NCBI RefSeq assembly: GCF_016758195.1
Contig: NZ_QYAC01000001.1
Location: 533,423 to 597,422 of the forward strand
Direction: 5' to 3'
DNA: 64,000 bases
From: Leucobacter chromiireducens subsp. solipictus
Lineage (GTDB): Bacteria > Actinomycetota > Actinomycetes > Actinomycetales > Microbacteriaceae
Shown here: positions 27,053 through 37,262 of the stretch, one piece after another
Layout of the letters: each line of letters begins with the position of its first letter
How positions within the stretch are numbered: the first letter of the stretch is position 1
The notes under the pieces: generated by a model
Told to the model about the DNA's origin: nothing
Database searches by the model: none
The model's input: the letters and a program-made list of their open reading frames with translations, nothing else
Program-made: the position numbers and the translations under genes

Positions 27053-29620
27053 GTGACCCCGCACCTTTTCGACCTCGCCGCGATCGGCGCGGGGCTGCCC
27101 GTCGCCGCGGCACACGACGAGCTGACAGACGCGATCGCGCGCGGGGCCGCCGTCATCACGGCGCCGCCCGGCACGGGCAAGACCACGTATGTGCCGCCGC
27201 TCGTCGCGAACCTCCTGGCTGATCGAGCGGACGGCCAGGGGCGCATCCTGGTCACCCAGCCACGGCGGGTCGCGGTGCGCGCAGCGGCCCGGCGGCTCGC
27301 AGAGCTCGATGGAAGCCCGACCGACGGCCCCGTCGGCTTCACGGTGCGCGGCGAACGCGAGGTCAGCGCACGTACCCGGGTTGAGGCGCTCACGCCGGGC
27401 GTGCTCCTGCGGCGGCTCCTCGCCGATCCCGCGCTCGACGGCGTCAGCGCGGTGATCCTCGACGAGGTGCACGAGCGCTCGGTCGACGGCGATCTGTTGC
27501 TCGGCATGCTCGCCGAGCTGCGGGAACTGCGGCCGGAGCTCACGGTGATCGCGATGTCGGCCACGCTCGACGCGGCCGGGCTCTCCGAACTGCTGAACGC
27601 GCCCGTCGTCGCGGTTCCGTCCCCGCTCCACCCACTGGATATCGTGTACGCGCCGGGGGCCGCTCCGCGGCTCACCGAGCGCGGCGTGACGCGCGAGTTT
27701 CTCCACCACGTCGCGCAGCTCGCCGTCACCGAACAGCGCGCGGCCGGCCACGACGCCCTCGTGTTCGTTCCCGGGGCACGGGAAGTCGACGACGTGGTGC
27801 GTCACATTCAGGCGCTCACGGCGGCCCTGCGGGGCGACGCCGCAGTGGAGGCGCTGCCCCTGCACGGCCGCATCCCGGCGCGGGACCAGGATCGCGCGGT
27901 GTCTGGCCGCCGCCCCGGGGACCCCCACCGCATCGTGGTGAGCACGTCCCTGGCGGAAAGCTCGCTCACCGTGCCCGGGGTGCGGCTCGTCGTCGACGCC
28001 GGCCTGGCGCGCGAGGTGCGCCGCGACCGCGCCCGCAGCATGACCGGCCTCGTCACCGTGAGCGCAGCTCGGGCGAGCGCCGAGCAGCGTGCGGGGCGCG
28101 CCGCCCGACAGGGCCCTGGCAGGGCCGTCCGAGCGTACTCGGAGACGGAGTTCGCCCGAATGCCGGCGGCAGCGCAACCCGAGATCCTCTCCGCCGACCT
28201 CACTGACGCCGCGCTGTTGCTCGCCGCGTGGGGCACGCCGGGCGGGGACGGACTCCCCCTCCTCACGCCCCCGCCGCGCGCGGCGATGACCGAGGCCGTC
28301 GCCGAGCTCCATGCCCTCACGCTCACCGACGAGACAGGCCGCCCCACCGCCCTCGGCACCCGAGTCGCCGGACTCCCGGTCCGTGTCCGCGAAGCCCGCG
28401 GCCTGCTCGCCGGGACCGCGGAGCTCGGCGACCCCCAGGCCGTGGCCGAGGTGATCGCCGCGATCTCCGATGACTTCCGCGAGCCAAGCGGCGACCTGAG
28501 CGCGCTGCTCCGCGCGCTGAGAGACGGCCGCGCCCCCGGTGCCGAGCGGTGGCGACGGGAGAGCCGCCGCCTCGCGCTGATCGCGGCGGCAGAGCAGAGA
28601 ACCGGTGCCGGATCGGGCACCGGATCGAGCGCCGGGGTCGTCACCGCGCTCACCCGCCCCGAGTGGATCGCGCGCCGCACCGCCGAGCATTCCCGAAGCT
28701 ACCTGCTCGCGAGCGGAACCCGCGCGGCCCTTCCCGAGGGCAGCCCCCTCCTCGCACACGAGTGGCTGGCGGTGCGCGAGGTGCAGCGCGTCGAGGGTCG
28801 CATCGGCGACGGGACCGGCGCCGTCATCCGGCTCGCGGCAGGGCTGACGGAAGCGGATGCGCTGCGCGTGGGCGCACCGCTCAGTCGCACCGAGCGGATC
28901 GCGCGGGTCGCCGACGGCCGGGTCCGCGTCCAGGAACAACGCCGCCTCGGCGCAATCGTGCGCAGCGCAAGCCCGGTGCGAGCCACCCCCGAAGACACCG
29001 GTCCGGCGCTCGCCGCGCACCTCCGCGAGGTCGGGCTCGACGCCCTCCGCTGGAGCGAGGCGGCCACGACGCTGCGCGGCCGCCTCGGACTCCTCCACCG
29101 GGAGCTCGGCACCCCCTGGCCCGACGTCTCGGACGCCGCGCTGCTCGACGGGATCGACGGGTGGTTGGGTCCGGATCTCGCACGGCTCACCCCGCAGTCC
29201 TCGCTCCACGGGATCGACGTGACCTCGGCGCTGCGCCGGCTGCTCCCCTGGCCTGAGGCCGCGCAGATCGACGCGCTTGCGCCGGAGCATCTCGCGGTAC
29301 CGTCCGGCTCTCGGATCCGCATCGCGTACCCTGCCCCGGACGACCCGGACGCCAGGCCCATCGTCGCGGTGAAACTGCAGGAACTCTTCGGCTTCGCGGA
29401 CACCCCGCGCCTCGCGGACGGCCGGGTGCGGATCCTGTTCCATCTCCTCTCCCCGGCCCGGAAACCGCTCGCGGTGACGGACGACCTCGCCTCGTTCTGG
29501 AGCGGCCCGTACCAGGACGTTCGGAAAGAAATGCGGGGGCGGTACCCGAAGCACCCGTGGCCGGAGGATCCGTGGACGGCGGAGGCGACGGCCCGCACAA
29601 CGCGCGCCGCACGGGGATAG
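27053..29620 (+). CDS. hrpB: ATP-dependent helicase HrpB (DEAH/RHA type)
   Basis: This 855-residue superfamily 2 helicase shows APPGTGKTTYVPPL (motif I), DEVHERS (motif II), SATLD (motif III), STSLAESSLTVPGV and AEQRAGRAARQGPG (motif VI), then the HrpB-specific C-terminal region ending in FWSGPYQDVRKEMRGRYPKH. Its cellular role in most bacteria is poorly known. The GTG at 27053 has a TAGGAT box six bases upstream. It is monocistronic, with a shared hairpin terminator facing ilvC. Confidence 0.94.
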   Translation: MTPHLFDLAAIGAGLPVAAAHDELTDAIARGAAVITAPPGTGKTTYVPPLVANLLADRADGQGRILVTQPRRVAVRAAARRLAELDGSPTDGPVGFTVRGEREVSARTRVEALTPGVLLRRLLADPALDGVSAVILDEVHERSVDGDLLLGMLAELRELRPELTVIAMSATLDAAGLSELLNAPVVAVPSPLHPLDIVYAPGAAPRLTERGVTREFLHHVAQLAVTEQRAAGHDALVFVPGAREVDDVVRHIQALTAALRGDAAVEALPLHGRIPARDQDRAVSGRRPGDPHRIVVSTSLAESSLTVPGVRLVVDAGLAREVRRDRARSMTGLVTVSAARASAEQRAGRAARQGPGRAVRAYSETEFARMPAAAQPEILSADLTDAALLLAAWGTPGGDGLPLLTPPPRAAMTEAVAELHALTLTDETGRPTALGTRVAGLPVRVREARGLLAGTAELGDPQAVAEVIAAISDDFREPSGDLSALLRALRDGRAPGAERWRRESRRLALIAAAEQRTGAGSGTGSSAGVVTALTRPEWIARRTAEHSRSYLLASGTRAALPEGSPLLAHEWLAVREVQRVEGRIGDGTGAVIRLAAGLTEADALRVGAPLSRTERIARVADGRVRVQEQRRLGAIVRSASPVRATPEDTGPALAAHLREVGLDALRWSEAATTLRGRLGLLHRELGTPWPDVSDAALLDGIDGWLGPDLARLTPQSSLHGIDVTSALRRLLPWPEAAQIDALAPEHLAVPSGSRIRIAYPAPDDPDARPIVAVKLQELFGFADTPRLADGRVRILFHLLSPARKPLAVTDDLASFWSGPYQDVRKEMRGRYPKHPWPEDPWTAEATARTTRAARG

Positions 29621-29630
29621 CCGCGCGGAA

Positions 29631-29670
29631 ACACCGCAGGCCCCGGGGAAACCCCCGGGGCCTGCGGTGT
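29631..29670. terminator. Bidirectional terminator between hrpB and ilvC
   Basis: ACACCGCAGGCCCCGGGG pairs with its complement around an AAAC loop (18-bp stem). It lies 10 bases after the hrpB stop and 26 bases after the ilvC stop, so it can serve both convergent genes. Confidence 0.88.
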
Positions 29671-29696
29671 GTCAGGCAGTGTGTGTCAGCCTGGCT

Positions 29697-31312
<1,616 letters not shown>

Positions 31313-31314
31313 GG

Positions 31315-33114
31315 TTACTCTTCCTCCCACTCGGGGGCGTGCTCAAGGGCGTACTGGATATCGCTGTTCGACGTGCCCTGGCGGACCATCGGCCACACCA
31401 TCGCGTCGGCGCTCACGACGAAGTCGATGACCACGGGCCGATCGTTCGTTTCGAGCGCGAGCTTGATCGCGTCGTCCACCTGGTCTTCGCGCTCCACGCG
31501 GATCGACAGGCACCCGTAGGCCTCCCCGAGCTTGACGAAGTCGGGGATGCGCTGCGAACCGTGCCCGGTGTTGAGCTCGGTGTTCGAGTAGCGACCGTCG
31601 TAGATGAGAGTCTGCCACTGGCGCACCATGCCGAGCGAGGAGTTGTTGATGACCGCAACCTTGATCGGAATGTTGTTCACCATGCAGGTGGCAAGCTCCT
31701 GGTTGGTCATCTGGAAGCAGCCGTCGCCGTCGATCGCCCACACCACGCGGTCGGGTTCGGCAACCTTCGCGCCCATCGCCGCGGGAACGGCGTAGCCCAT
31801 GGTGCCGGCACCACCGGAGTTGAGCCAGGCGTTCGGGCGCTCGTACTTGATGAACTGCGCAGCCCACATCTGGTGCTGGCCCACGCCCGCCGCGTACACG
31901 CCCTCCGGCCCGGTGAGCTCACCGATGCGCTGGATCACGTGCTGGGGCGAGAGCAAGCCGTCGCTCGTCTCCTGATAGCCGAGCGGGTAGCGCTCCTGCA
32001 GCATCCGCAGCCGGTCCCACCAGGCGCTCGTGTCGGCGCAATCGCGACCGATCTTCGCGGTGGACACGGCGGCGATGAGGTCGGCGATCACGTCGGCGGC
32101 GTCACCCACGATCGGGACGTCCGCGGCGCGAATCTTGCCGATCTCGGCCGGATCGATGTCTGCGTGGATCACCTTCGCGTCCGGAGCGAACAGCGCCGCC
32201 TTGCCGGTGACGCGATCGTCGAAACGGGCACCGAGGGTGATGAGCAGATCGGCCTCCTGCAGCGCGAGCACCGCCGGGACCGTGCCGTGCATGCCGGGCA
32301 TGCCCATGTGCTGCGGGTGCGAGTCGGGGAAGACGCCTCGGGCCATCAGCGTGGTCACGACGGGGGCGCCCACGAGCTCGACGAGCTGCTTCAGCTCCTC
32401 CGCGGCACCGGCGCGGTTGACGCCGCCGCCCACGTAGAACACGGGGCGCTCGGCGGCCGCGATCAGATCGGCCGCGGCCTGAATCTGCTTGCTGTTCGCC
32501 TTCGTGATGGGCCGGTAGCCCGCCAGGTCCACCTGCGGATCCCAGACGAAGTCAAGCTCGCCCTCCTGGGCGTCCTTCGTGATGTCCACGAGCACGGGGC
32601 CGGGGCGGCCGGTCGACGCGAGGTGGTACGCCGCGGCGATCGCGCCGGGCACCTCCTCGGGCGACTTGACGAGGAAGGAGTGCTTCGTGATCGGCATCGT
32701 GATGCCGACGATGTCCGCCTCCTGGAACGCGTCGGTGCCCATGAGGTGTGAAAACACCTGGCCGGTGATCGCGAGCAGCGGCACCGAGTCCATGTAGGCA
32801 TCCGCGATGGCCGTGACGAGGTTCGTCGCGCCGGGGCCCGAGGTCGCGATGCACACGCCGACCTCACCCTTCGCCGCGGCATAGCCCTCGGCGGCGTGGC
32901 CGCCGCCCTGCTCGTGCCGGACGAGGATGTGCCGCAGCTGTTCGGCGTCCATCAGGGCGTCGTAGAGCGGGAGCACGGCACCGCCGGGCAGCCCGAAGAC
33001 GCTGGGCACACCCAGCGCCTCAAGGCTGCGCACGACAGCCTGGGCACCCGTCATCCGTTCGCCGCGCACCGCCGCGGAGGGATTGGGGAAACTTGCACTC
33101 GAATCCGAGGTCAT
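31315..33114 (-). CDS. ilvB: Acetolactate synthase large (catalytic) subunit
   Basis: This 599-residue TPP enzyme joins pyruvate with pyruvate or 2-ketobutyrate. [20 protein letters not shown] with the following [13 protein letters not shown] (catalytic glutamate), the FAD region and the TPP motif [19 protein letters not shown] are present. The ATG at 33114 has AGGAAA upstream, and a longer open frame adds non-conserved residues. The 86-base gap to ilvD has no leader peptide or attenuator that I can see. Confidence 0.97.
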   Translation of the reverse strand: MTSDSSASFPNPSAAVRGERMTGAQAVVRSLEALGVPSVFGLPGGAVLPLYDALMDAEQLRHILVRHEQGGGHAAEGYAAAKGEVGVCIATSGPGATNLVTAIADAYMDSVPLLAITGQVFSHLMGTDAFQEADIVGITMPITKHSFLVKSPEEVPGAIAAAYHLASTGRPGPVLVDITKDAQEGELDFVWDPQVDLAGYRPITKANSKQIQAAADLIAAAERPVFYVGGGVNRAGAAEELKQLVELVGAPVVTTLMARGVFPDSHPQHMGMPGMHGTVPAVLALQEADLLITLGARFDDRVTGKAALFAPDAKVIHADIDPAEIGKIRAADVPIVGDAADVIADLIAAVSTAKIGRDCADTSAWWDRLRMLQERYPLGYQETSDGLLSPQHVIQRIGELTGPEGVYAAGVGQHQMWAAQFIKYERPNAWLNSGGAGTMGYAVPAAMGAKVAEPDRVVWAIDGDGCFQMTNQELATCMVNNIPIKVAVINNSSLGMVRQWQTLIYDGRYSNTELNTGHGSQRIPDFVKLGEAYGCLSIRVEREDQVDDAIKLALETNDRPVVIDFVVSADAMVWPMVRQGTSNSDIQYALEHAPEWEEE

Positions 33115-33200
33115 TGATTGCTTTCCTGATCGGAGGTATGAGGCGAAAACACGGGAGTGAACTCCGTGGCCGGGACGCACGGAGTCACCACCCTCGCGGC

Positions 33201-34892
33201 TTAGCCGGTGACGGCACCTTCAGAAGCCGACCGCACCAGCTTGGAGTACTTCGCGAGTACGCCACGTGTGTAACGCGGGGGAAGCGGGGCCCAGTCTGCT
33301 CTGCGGGCCTCGAGCTCAGCGGGGTCTACCAGCAGATCGAGCGTTCGTGCGACGATGTCAACCCGAATCAGGTCTCCGTCACGAACCAGCGCAATCGGAC
33401 CACCGTCCGTTGCCTCTGGCGCAATATGGCCGATGCACAGGCCGGTTGTGCCGCCTGAGAATCGTCCGTCCGTCAATAGTAGTACATCTTTTCCGAGCCC
33501 CGCGCCCTTGATCGCCGCGGTGATCGCGAGCATCTCGCGCATGCCCGGCCCGCCCTTCGGGCCCTCGTAGCGAATCACGACCACATCGCCCTTGCCGATC
33601 TTGCCCTCGGTGAGGGCATCCATCGCGGCGCGCTCGCGATCAAACACGCGTGCCGGGCCCTCGAACAGCTCGGCGTCGAAGCCGGCCGTCTTCACGACGG
33701 CACCCTCGGGAGCGAAGGTGCCGTTCAGGATCGTCAGGCCGCCGTTCGCGTGCAGCGGGTTCTCCAGCTCGCGGATCACCTTGCCGTCAATCGGGGTCTT
33801 CACATCGGCGAGGTTCTCCGCCATGGTGCGCCCGGTGACGGTGAGGACGTCCCCGTGCAGGAGGCCCGCATCGAGCAGCGCCTTCATAACGACGGGCATG
33901 CCGCCGACGCGGTCAAAGTCCTGTGCCACGTACTGGCCGAACGGCTTCATGTCCGCGAGATGCGGGGTCTTCGCCCCGATCCGGGTGAAGTCGTCGAGCG
34001 TCAGCTCGACCTCGGCCTCGCGGGCGATCGCGAGCAGGTGCAGCACGGCGTTCGTGGAGCCGCCCAGCACCATCGCGACCGTGATCGCGTTCTCGAAGGC
34101 CTTCTTGGTCAGGATGTCACGCGCGGTGATCCCCTGGCGCAGCATGTTCACCACGGCCTCGCCCGAGCGGTGAGCGAAGTAGTCACGGCGGCGATCCGCA
34201 GACGGCGGCGCGGCCGAACCGGGCAGGCTCATGCCGAGCGCCTCGGCGACGCAGGCCATCGTGTTGGCGGTGTACATGCCGCCGCAGGCGCCCTCGCCCG
34301 GGGCGATCGCGCACTCGACGCGGTGCAGATCTTCCTCCGACATGGTGCCGGCCTTGCACGCGCCGACGGCTTCGAAGGCGTCGATGATCGTGACCTGCTT
34401 CTCGGTGCCGTCCTCGAACTTCACCCAGCCGGGCGCGATCGATCCGGCGTACAGGAAGACGCTCGCGAGATCGAGCCGCGCCGCCGCCATGAGCATGCCG
34501 GGAAGCGACTTATCGCAGCCCGCGAGCAACACGGTGCCGTCGAGGCGCTCGGCCATCACGACCGTCTCCACCGAGTCCGTGATGACCTCGCGGGAGACGA
34601 GGGAGAAGTGCATGCCCTCGTGGCCCATCGAGATGCCGTCGGACACGGAGATGGTGCCGAACTGCAGCGGGTACCCGCCGCCCGCGTGGACGCCTTCTTT
34701 GGCGCCCTGGGCAAGCCGGTCCAGGCTCAGGTTGCACGGCGTGATCTCGTTCCAGGAGGACGCGATCCCAATCTGGGGCTTATCCCAGTCTTCGTCGCCC
34801 ATGCCGACCGCGCGGAGCATACCCCGAGCTGCGGCCTTCTCGATCCCATCAGTGACGTCGCGGCTTCGCGGCTTCATGTCAATCTCTGCCAT
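33201..34892 (-). CDS. ilvD: Dihydroxy-acid dehydratase
   Basis: IlvD dehydrates dihydroxy acids to the 2-keto acids of valine and isoleucine synthesis with an iron-sulfur cluster. The 563-residue protein has cluster cysteines in AGCDKSLPG and [12 protein letters not shown], and the late [16 protein letters not shown] block. ATG at 34892 is preceded by TAGACT and six bases, pointing to a leaderless mRNA; an internal ATG five codons on is an alternative. It is the first gene of the ilv operon here. Confidence 0.97.
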   Translation of the reverse strand: MAEIDMKPRSRDVTDGIEKAAARGMLRAVGMGDEDWDKPQIGIASSWNEITPCNLSLDRLAQGAKEGVHAGGGYPLQFGTISVSDGISMGHEGMHFSLVSREVITDSVETVVMAERLDGTVLLAGCDKSLPGMLMAAARLDLASVFLYAGSIAPGWVKFEDGTEKQVTIIDAFEAVGACKAGTMSEEDLHRVECAIAPGEGACGGMYTANTMACVAEALGMSLPGSAAPPSADRRRDYFAHRSGEAVVNMLRQGITARDILTKKAFENAITVAMVLGGSTNAVLHLLAIAREAEVELTLDDFTRIGAKTPHLADMKPFGQYVAQDFDRVGGMPVVMKALLDAGLLHGDVLTVTGRTMAENLADVKTPIDGKVIRELENPLHANGGLTILNGTFAPEGAVVKTAGFDAELFEGPARVFDRERAAMDALTEGKIGKGDVVVIRYEGPKGGPGMREMLAITAAIKGAGLGKDVLLLTDGRFSGGTTGLCIGHIAPEATDGGPIALVRDGDLIRVDIVARTLDLLVDPAELEARRADWAPLPPRYTRGVLAKYSKLVRSASEGAVTG

Positions 34893-34898
34893 GCGACA

Positions 34899-34904
34899 AG
34901 TCTA
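34899..34904 (-). promoter_or_regulatory. Candidate -10 box of the ilv operon (leaderless ilvD)
   Basis: TAGACT-TGTCGC-ATG: the six-base gap places the predicted start at the ilvD ATG. That leaves no room for a leader peptide or attenuator upstream of ilvD. Confidence 0.6.
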
Positions 34905-34964
34905 TGCCCTCACTCATGCCGCACGCGGCCTGGCCGATGATCCTGCGGCGGTCCGGGGACGCGA

Positions 34965-34996
34965 AAAGCGCCGCGAGCCTGAGCCCGCGGCGCTTT
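34965..34996 (-). terminator. Hairpin terminator after the 80-residue membrane protein gene
   Basis: AAAGCGCCGCG and CGCGGCGCTTT form an 11-bp stem with a 10-base loop, followed on the minus strand by a short T-run. It lies 14 bases after the stop at 35011. Confidence 0.8.
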
Positions 34997-35010
34997 CCAG
35001 GTGTGACGCG

Positions 35011-35253
35011 TTACTTCCCGAGGGCGGGCAGCAGCGTAAACGGGAGGACGAAGCCGATCGCCGACGCGACGAGGCCACCGATGAACATCCCCAGCTCAGC
35101 GGAGACCTCCATGGTCGGGTTGAAGCCGTAGCTCATCAAGACCATGCCGCCGAATGCGAGCACGATCGAGATCACAAAGACAATCGCTGTCACGGCACCG
35201 ACGCCGCCGCGCGAGCTCTCCTCGAACAGTGCACCATTTTCCTGCGAGCTCAT
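35011..35253 (-). CDS. Small two-pass membrane protein
   Basis: The 80-residue product has a soluble N-terminus (MSSQENGALFEESSRGG) and membrane segments at about 20-42 and 55-75, separated by a short loop with Asn/Pro. I do not recognise a function. AAGGAG lies upstream of the ATG and a terminator follows, so it is a discrete single-gene unit, divergent from the next small gene. Confidence 0.75.
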   Translation of the reverse strand: MSSQENGALFEESSRGGVGAVTAIVFVISIVLAFGGMVLMSYGFNPTMEVSAELGMFIGGLVASAIGFVLPFTLLPALGK

Positions 35254-35409
35254 ATCCGCTCTGCTCCTTCACCCTCGGTTGTGCGCGGGGGCCTCCCGCG
35301 AAACGTGACGCCCCGCCGCGCGGAGTTCTCCGACTCAGACTATCTCACTCACCCATTCTTCGCCGCGCCCCCAGTAGGCTGAACAGCACACACCGAGAAC
35401 GGAGGCCAC

Positions 35410-35619
35410 GTGTCGATCGGAAAGTACCTCACCAACCCCGGAGTCCTCGGGGCCGCAGTCGGGGCCGTCGGGACCGCTCGACGAGCCGGATCCATGCGCC
35501 GAGACTGGCGCCGGTTCCTCGTGTGGGGCGTGTGGCTCCTCGGGCTCGCCCTCGCCGTCGCAAGCGTCGCCATGCAGGAGCAGGATCGCGAAGACGAAAT
35601 CGCGCGCAAGGAATCCTGA
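35410..35619 (+). CDS. Small single-pass membrane protein
   Basis: The 69-residue product has a Gly/Ala-rich amphipathic start (GKYLTNPGVLGAAVGAVGTARRAG), one membrane segment (about 36-55) and a charged tail (QEQDREDEIARKES). Function unknown. The GTG at 35410 follows ACGGAGGCC, a good ribosome binding site, and TAGGCT at 35373-35378 is a likely -10 box. nhaA follows 92 bases downstream. Confidence 0.7.
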   Translation: MSIGKYLTNPGVLGAAVGAVGTARRAGSMRRDWRRFLVWGVWLLGLALAVASVAMQEQDREDEIARKES

Positions 35620-35711
35620 CGCGCAGGGCTGCAAGCCGGTAGGCTGGTCCACGGTGCGTCGGGAAGTCTGGTCGACAATGTCGTTGACCGAACCCGAGTG
35701 AAAGCGAGCCC

Positions 35712-36971
35712 ATGAGCCCGACTTCTTCTGTTCCCCCCGCCCAGCGCCCGCGCCGGCGTCGCATCCTCTCCCTCGTGAGCAAGCGCGAAGCCGCCCGCGT
35801 CAGCCGCCTCCTGCGTGCCGAAGTGATCGGCGGCGTCATCGTCATGATCGCCGCGCTCCTCGGCTTCCTCGCCGCGAACAGTCCGCTCGCCGAGGGGTAC
35901 TTCACCCTGCGTGAGACGAAGATCGGCCCCGAAGCGCTGGGGCTCCACCTGAGCGTGGGGCACTGGGCGTCCGACGGCCTCCTCGCGATCTTCTTCTTCA
36001 TGGTGGGCCTCGAACTCAAGCGCGAGTTCGTGGCCGGGGCACTCAGCCGGTTCTCCACCGCGATCGTTCCCGTGGCCGCAGCATTCGGCGGCGTCGCCGT
36101 ACCCGCCCTGCTCTACATCTCCTTCACCTCGGGCACTCCGGGGGCGCACGGCTGGGCGATCCCCACGGCCACGGATATTGCGTTCGCGGTTGCGGTGCTT
36201 GGCCTCATCGCCCCGCGCATTCCGCCCGCGCTGCGCATGTTCCTGTTGACGCTTGCCGTCGTCGATGATCTGATCGCGATCACCATCATCGCCGTGTTTT
36301 ACACCGATAGCATCCAATTCGCCCCCCTCGCCCTCTCGGTCATCCCGCTCGCCCTCTACGCGTTCATCGCCCGCACGTATGCGGCGCAACTCGCCCGCTC
36401 GACGTGGGGCCCGTGGCTCGTCATGCTGCCGATCGGGATCGTGGCCTGGGCGCTGTTCTACGCGAGCGGGATCCACGCTACGATCGCCGGCGTGCTGCTC
36501 GCGTTCCTCGTCCCCGTGAACGGGAAGCAGGGCACGCAGCTCGCCGAAACCTTCGAGCACCGGTTCCGGCCGCTCTCCACGGGCATCGCGGTGCCGATCT
36601 TCGCGTTCTTCGCGGCGGGCGTCGCCGTGGGCGGGGCCTCCCGCTTCCCGCTCGACCCGATCGCACTCGGCATCATGGTCGGGCTCGTCATCGGGAAGCC
36701 CGTCGGGATCGCACTGACCACCTGGGTACTCACGCGCTTCACCCGGGCCGAGCTCGATCCGGCGGTCTCCTGGCGTGAACTGATCGGCGTGGGGGCGCTC
36801 GCCGGCGTCGGCTTCACCGTGTCCCTGCTCGTGACCGAGCTGAGCTTCTCCGACCCCGGGGATGCCGACACCGCGCGCCTCGCGGTCATGGCGGGCTCCG
36901 TGATCGCAGTGGCCGTTGCCGCCGGGTTCCTCGTGCGGCGGGATCGGCCGCGCCGCCGCGCAGCGCGCTGA
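35712..36971 (+). CDS. nhaA: Na+/H+ antiporter NhaA
   Basis: This 419-residue electrogenic sodium/proton antiporter of the inner membrane has about 12 segments. The adjacent aspartates of the ion site are in LTLAVVDDLIAITII, and the GLELKREFVAGAL and TATDIAFAVAVLGL regions are typical NhaA. A basic cytoplasmic start and end flank the core. It exports sodium or lithium under alkaline or saline stress. TAGGCT near 35640 may be its -10 box, leaving a leader of about 60 bases. Confidence 0.94.
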   Translation: MSPTSSVPPAQRPRRRRILSLVSKREAARVSRLLRAEVIGGVIVMIAALLGFLAANSPLAEGYFTLRETKIGPEALGLHLSVGHWASDGLLAIFFFMVGLELKREFVAGALSRFSTAIVPVAAAFGGVAVPALLYISFTSGTPGAHGWAIPTATDIAFAVAVLGLIAPRIPPALRMFLLTLAVVDDLIAITIIAVFYTDSIQFAPLALSVIPLALYAFIARTYAAQLARSTWGPWLVMLPIGIVAWALFYASGIHATIAGVLLAFLVPVNGKQGTQLAETFEHRFRPLSTGIAVPIFAFFAAGVAVGGASRFPLDPIALGIMVGLVIGKPVGIALTTWVLTRFTRAELDPAVSWRELIGVGALAGVGFTVSLLVTELSFSDPGDADTARLAVMAGSVIAVAVAAGFLVRRDRPRRRAAR

Positions 36972-37090
36972 CACCGCGCACCTCCCGTTTCGGCCCCGTT
37001 CAGCCGCGTGACACGCGCGAGCTGCGGGGCCGAATTTGGGTGGCGGGCGGGGCCCGTGCTAACTTATATCTGTTGCCGCAAGCGCAGCGA

Positions 37091-37162
<72 letters not shown>

Positions 37163-37168
37163 CAAATG

Positions 37169-37197
37169 AGGCCCGAGATCATGACGATCTCGGGCCT
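37169..37197 (+). terminator. tRNA-Lys terminator
   Basis: AGGCCCGAGATC pairs with GATCTCGGGCCT across a five-base loop, then TTCTT. It starts seven bases after the tRNA. Confidence 0.88.
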
Positions 37198-37262
37198 TTC
37201 TTGTGTGCACAGGGCCGCACCCGGTGCCCGGGGCGGCCCTGCGGCCGCCCCGGGCACTCTGG

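Noticed and set aside
26861..29554. 897-codon minus-strand frame opposite hrpB
   Set aside because: It is the mirror of the hrpB codon pattern, with low-complexity Arg/Gly/Ala/His content. The plus strand has all helicase motifs.
33115..35010. T-box, leader peptide or attenuator for the ilv genes
   Set aside because: The predicted ilvD start is leaderless and the 86-base ilvD-ilvB gap has no leucine/valine-rich peptide or terminator/antiterminator pair.
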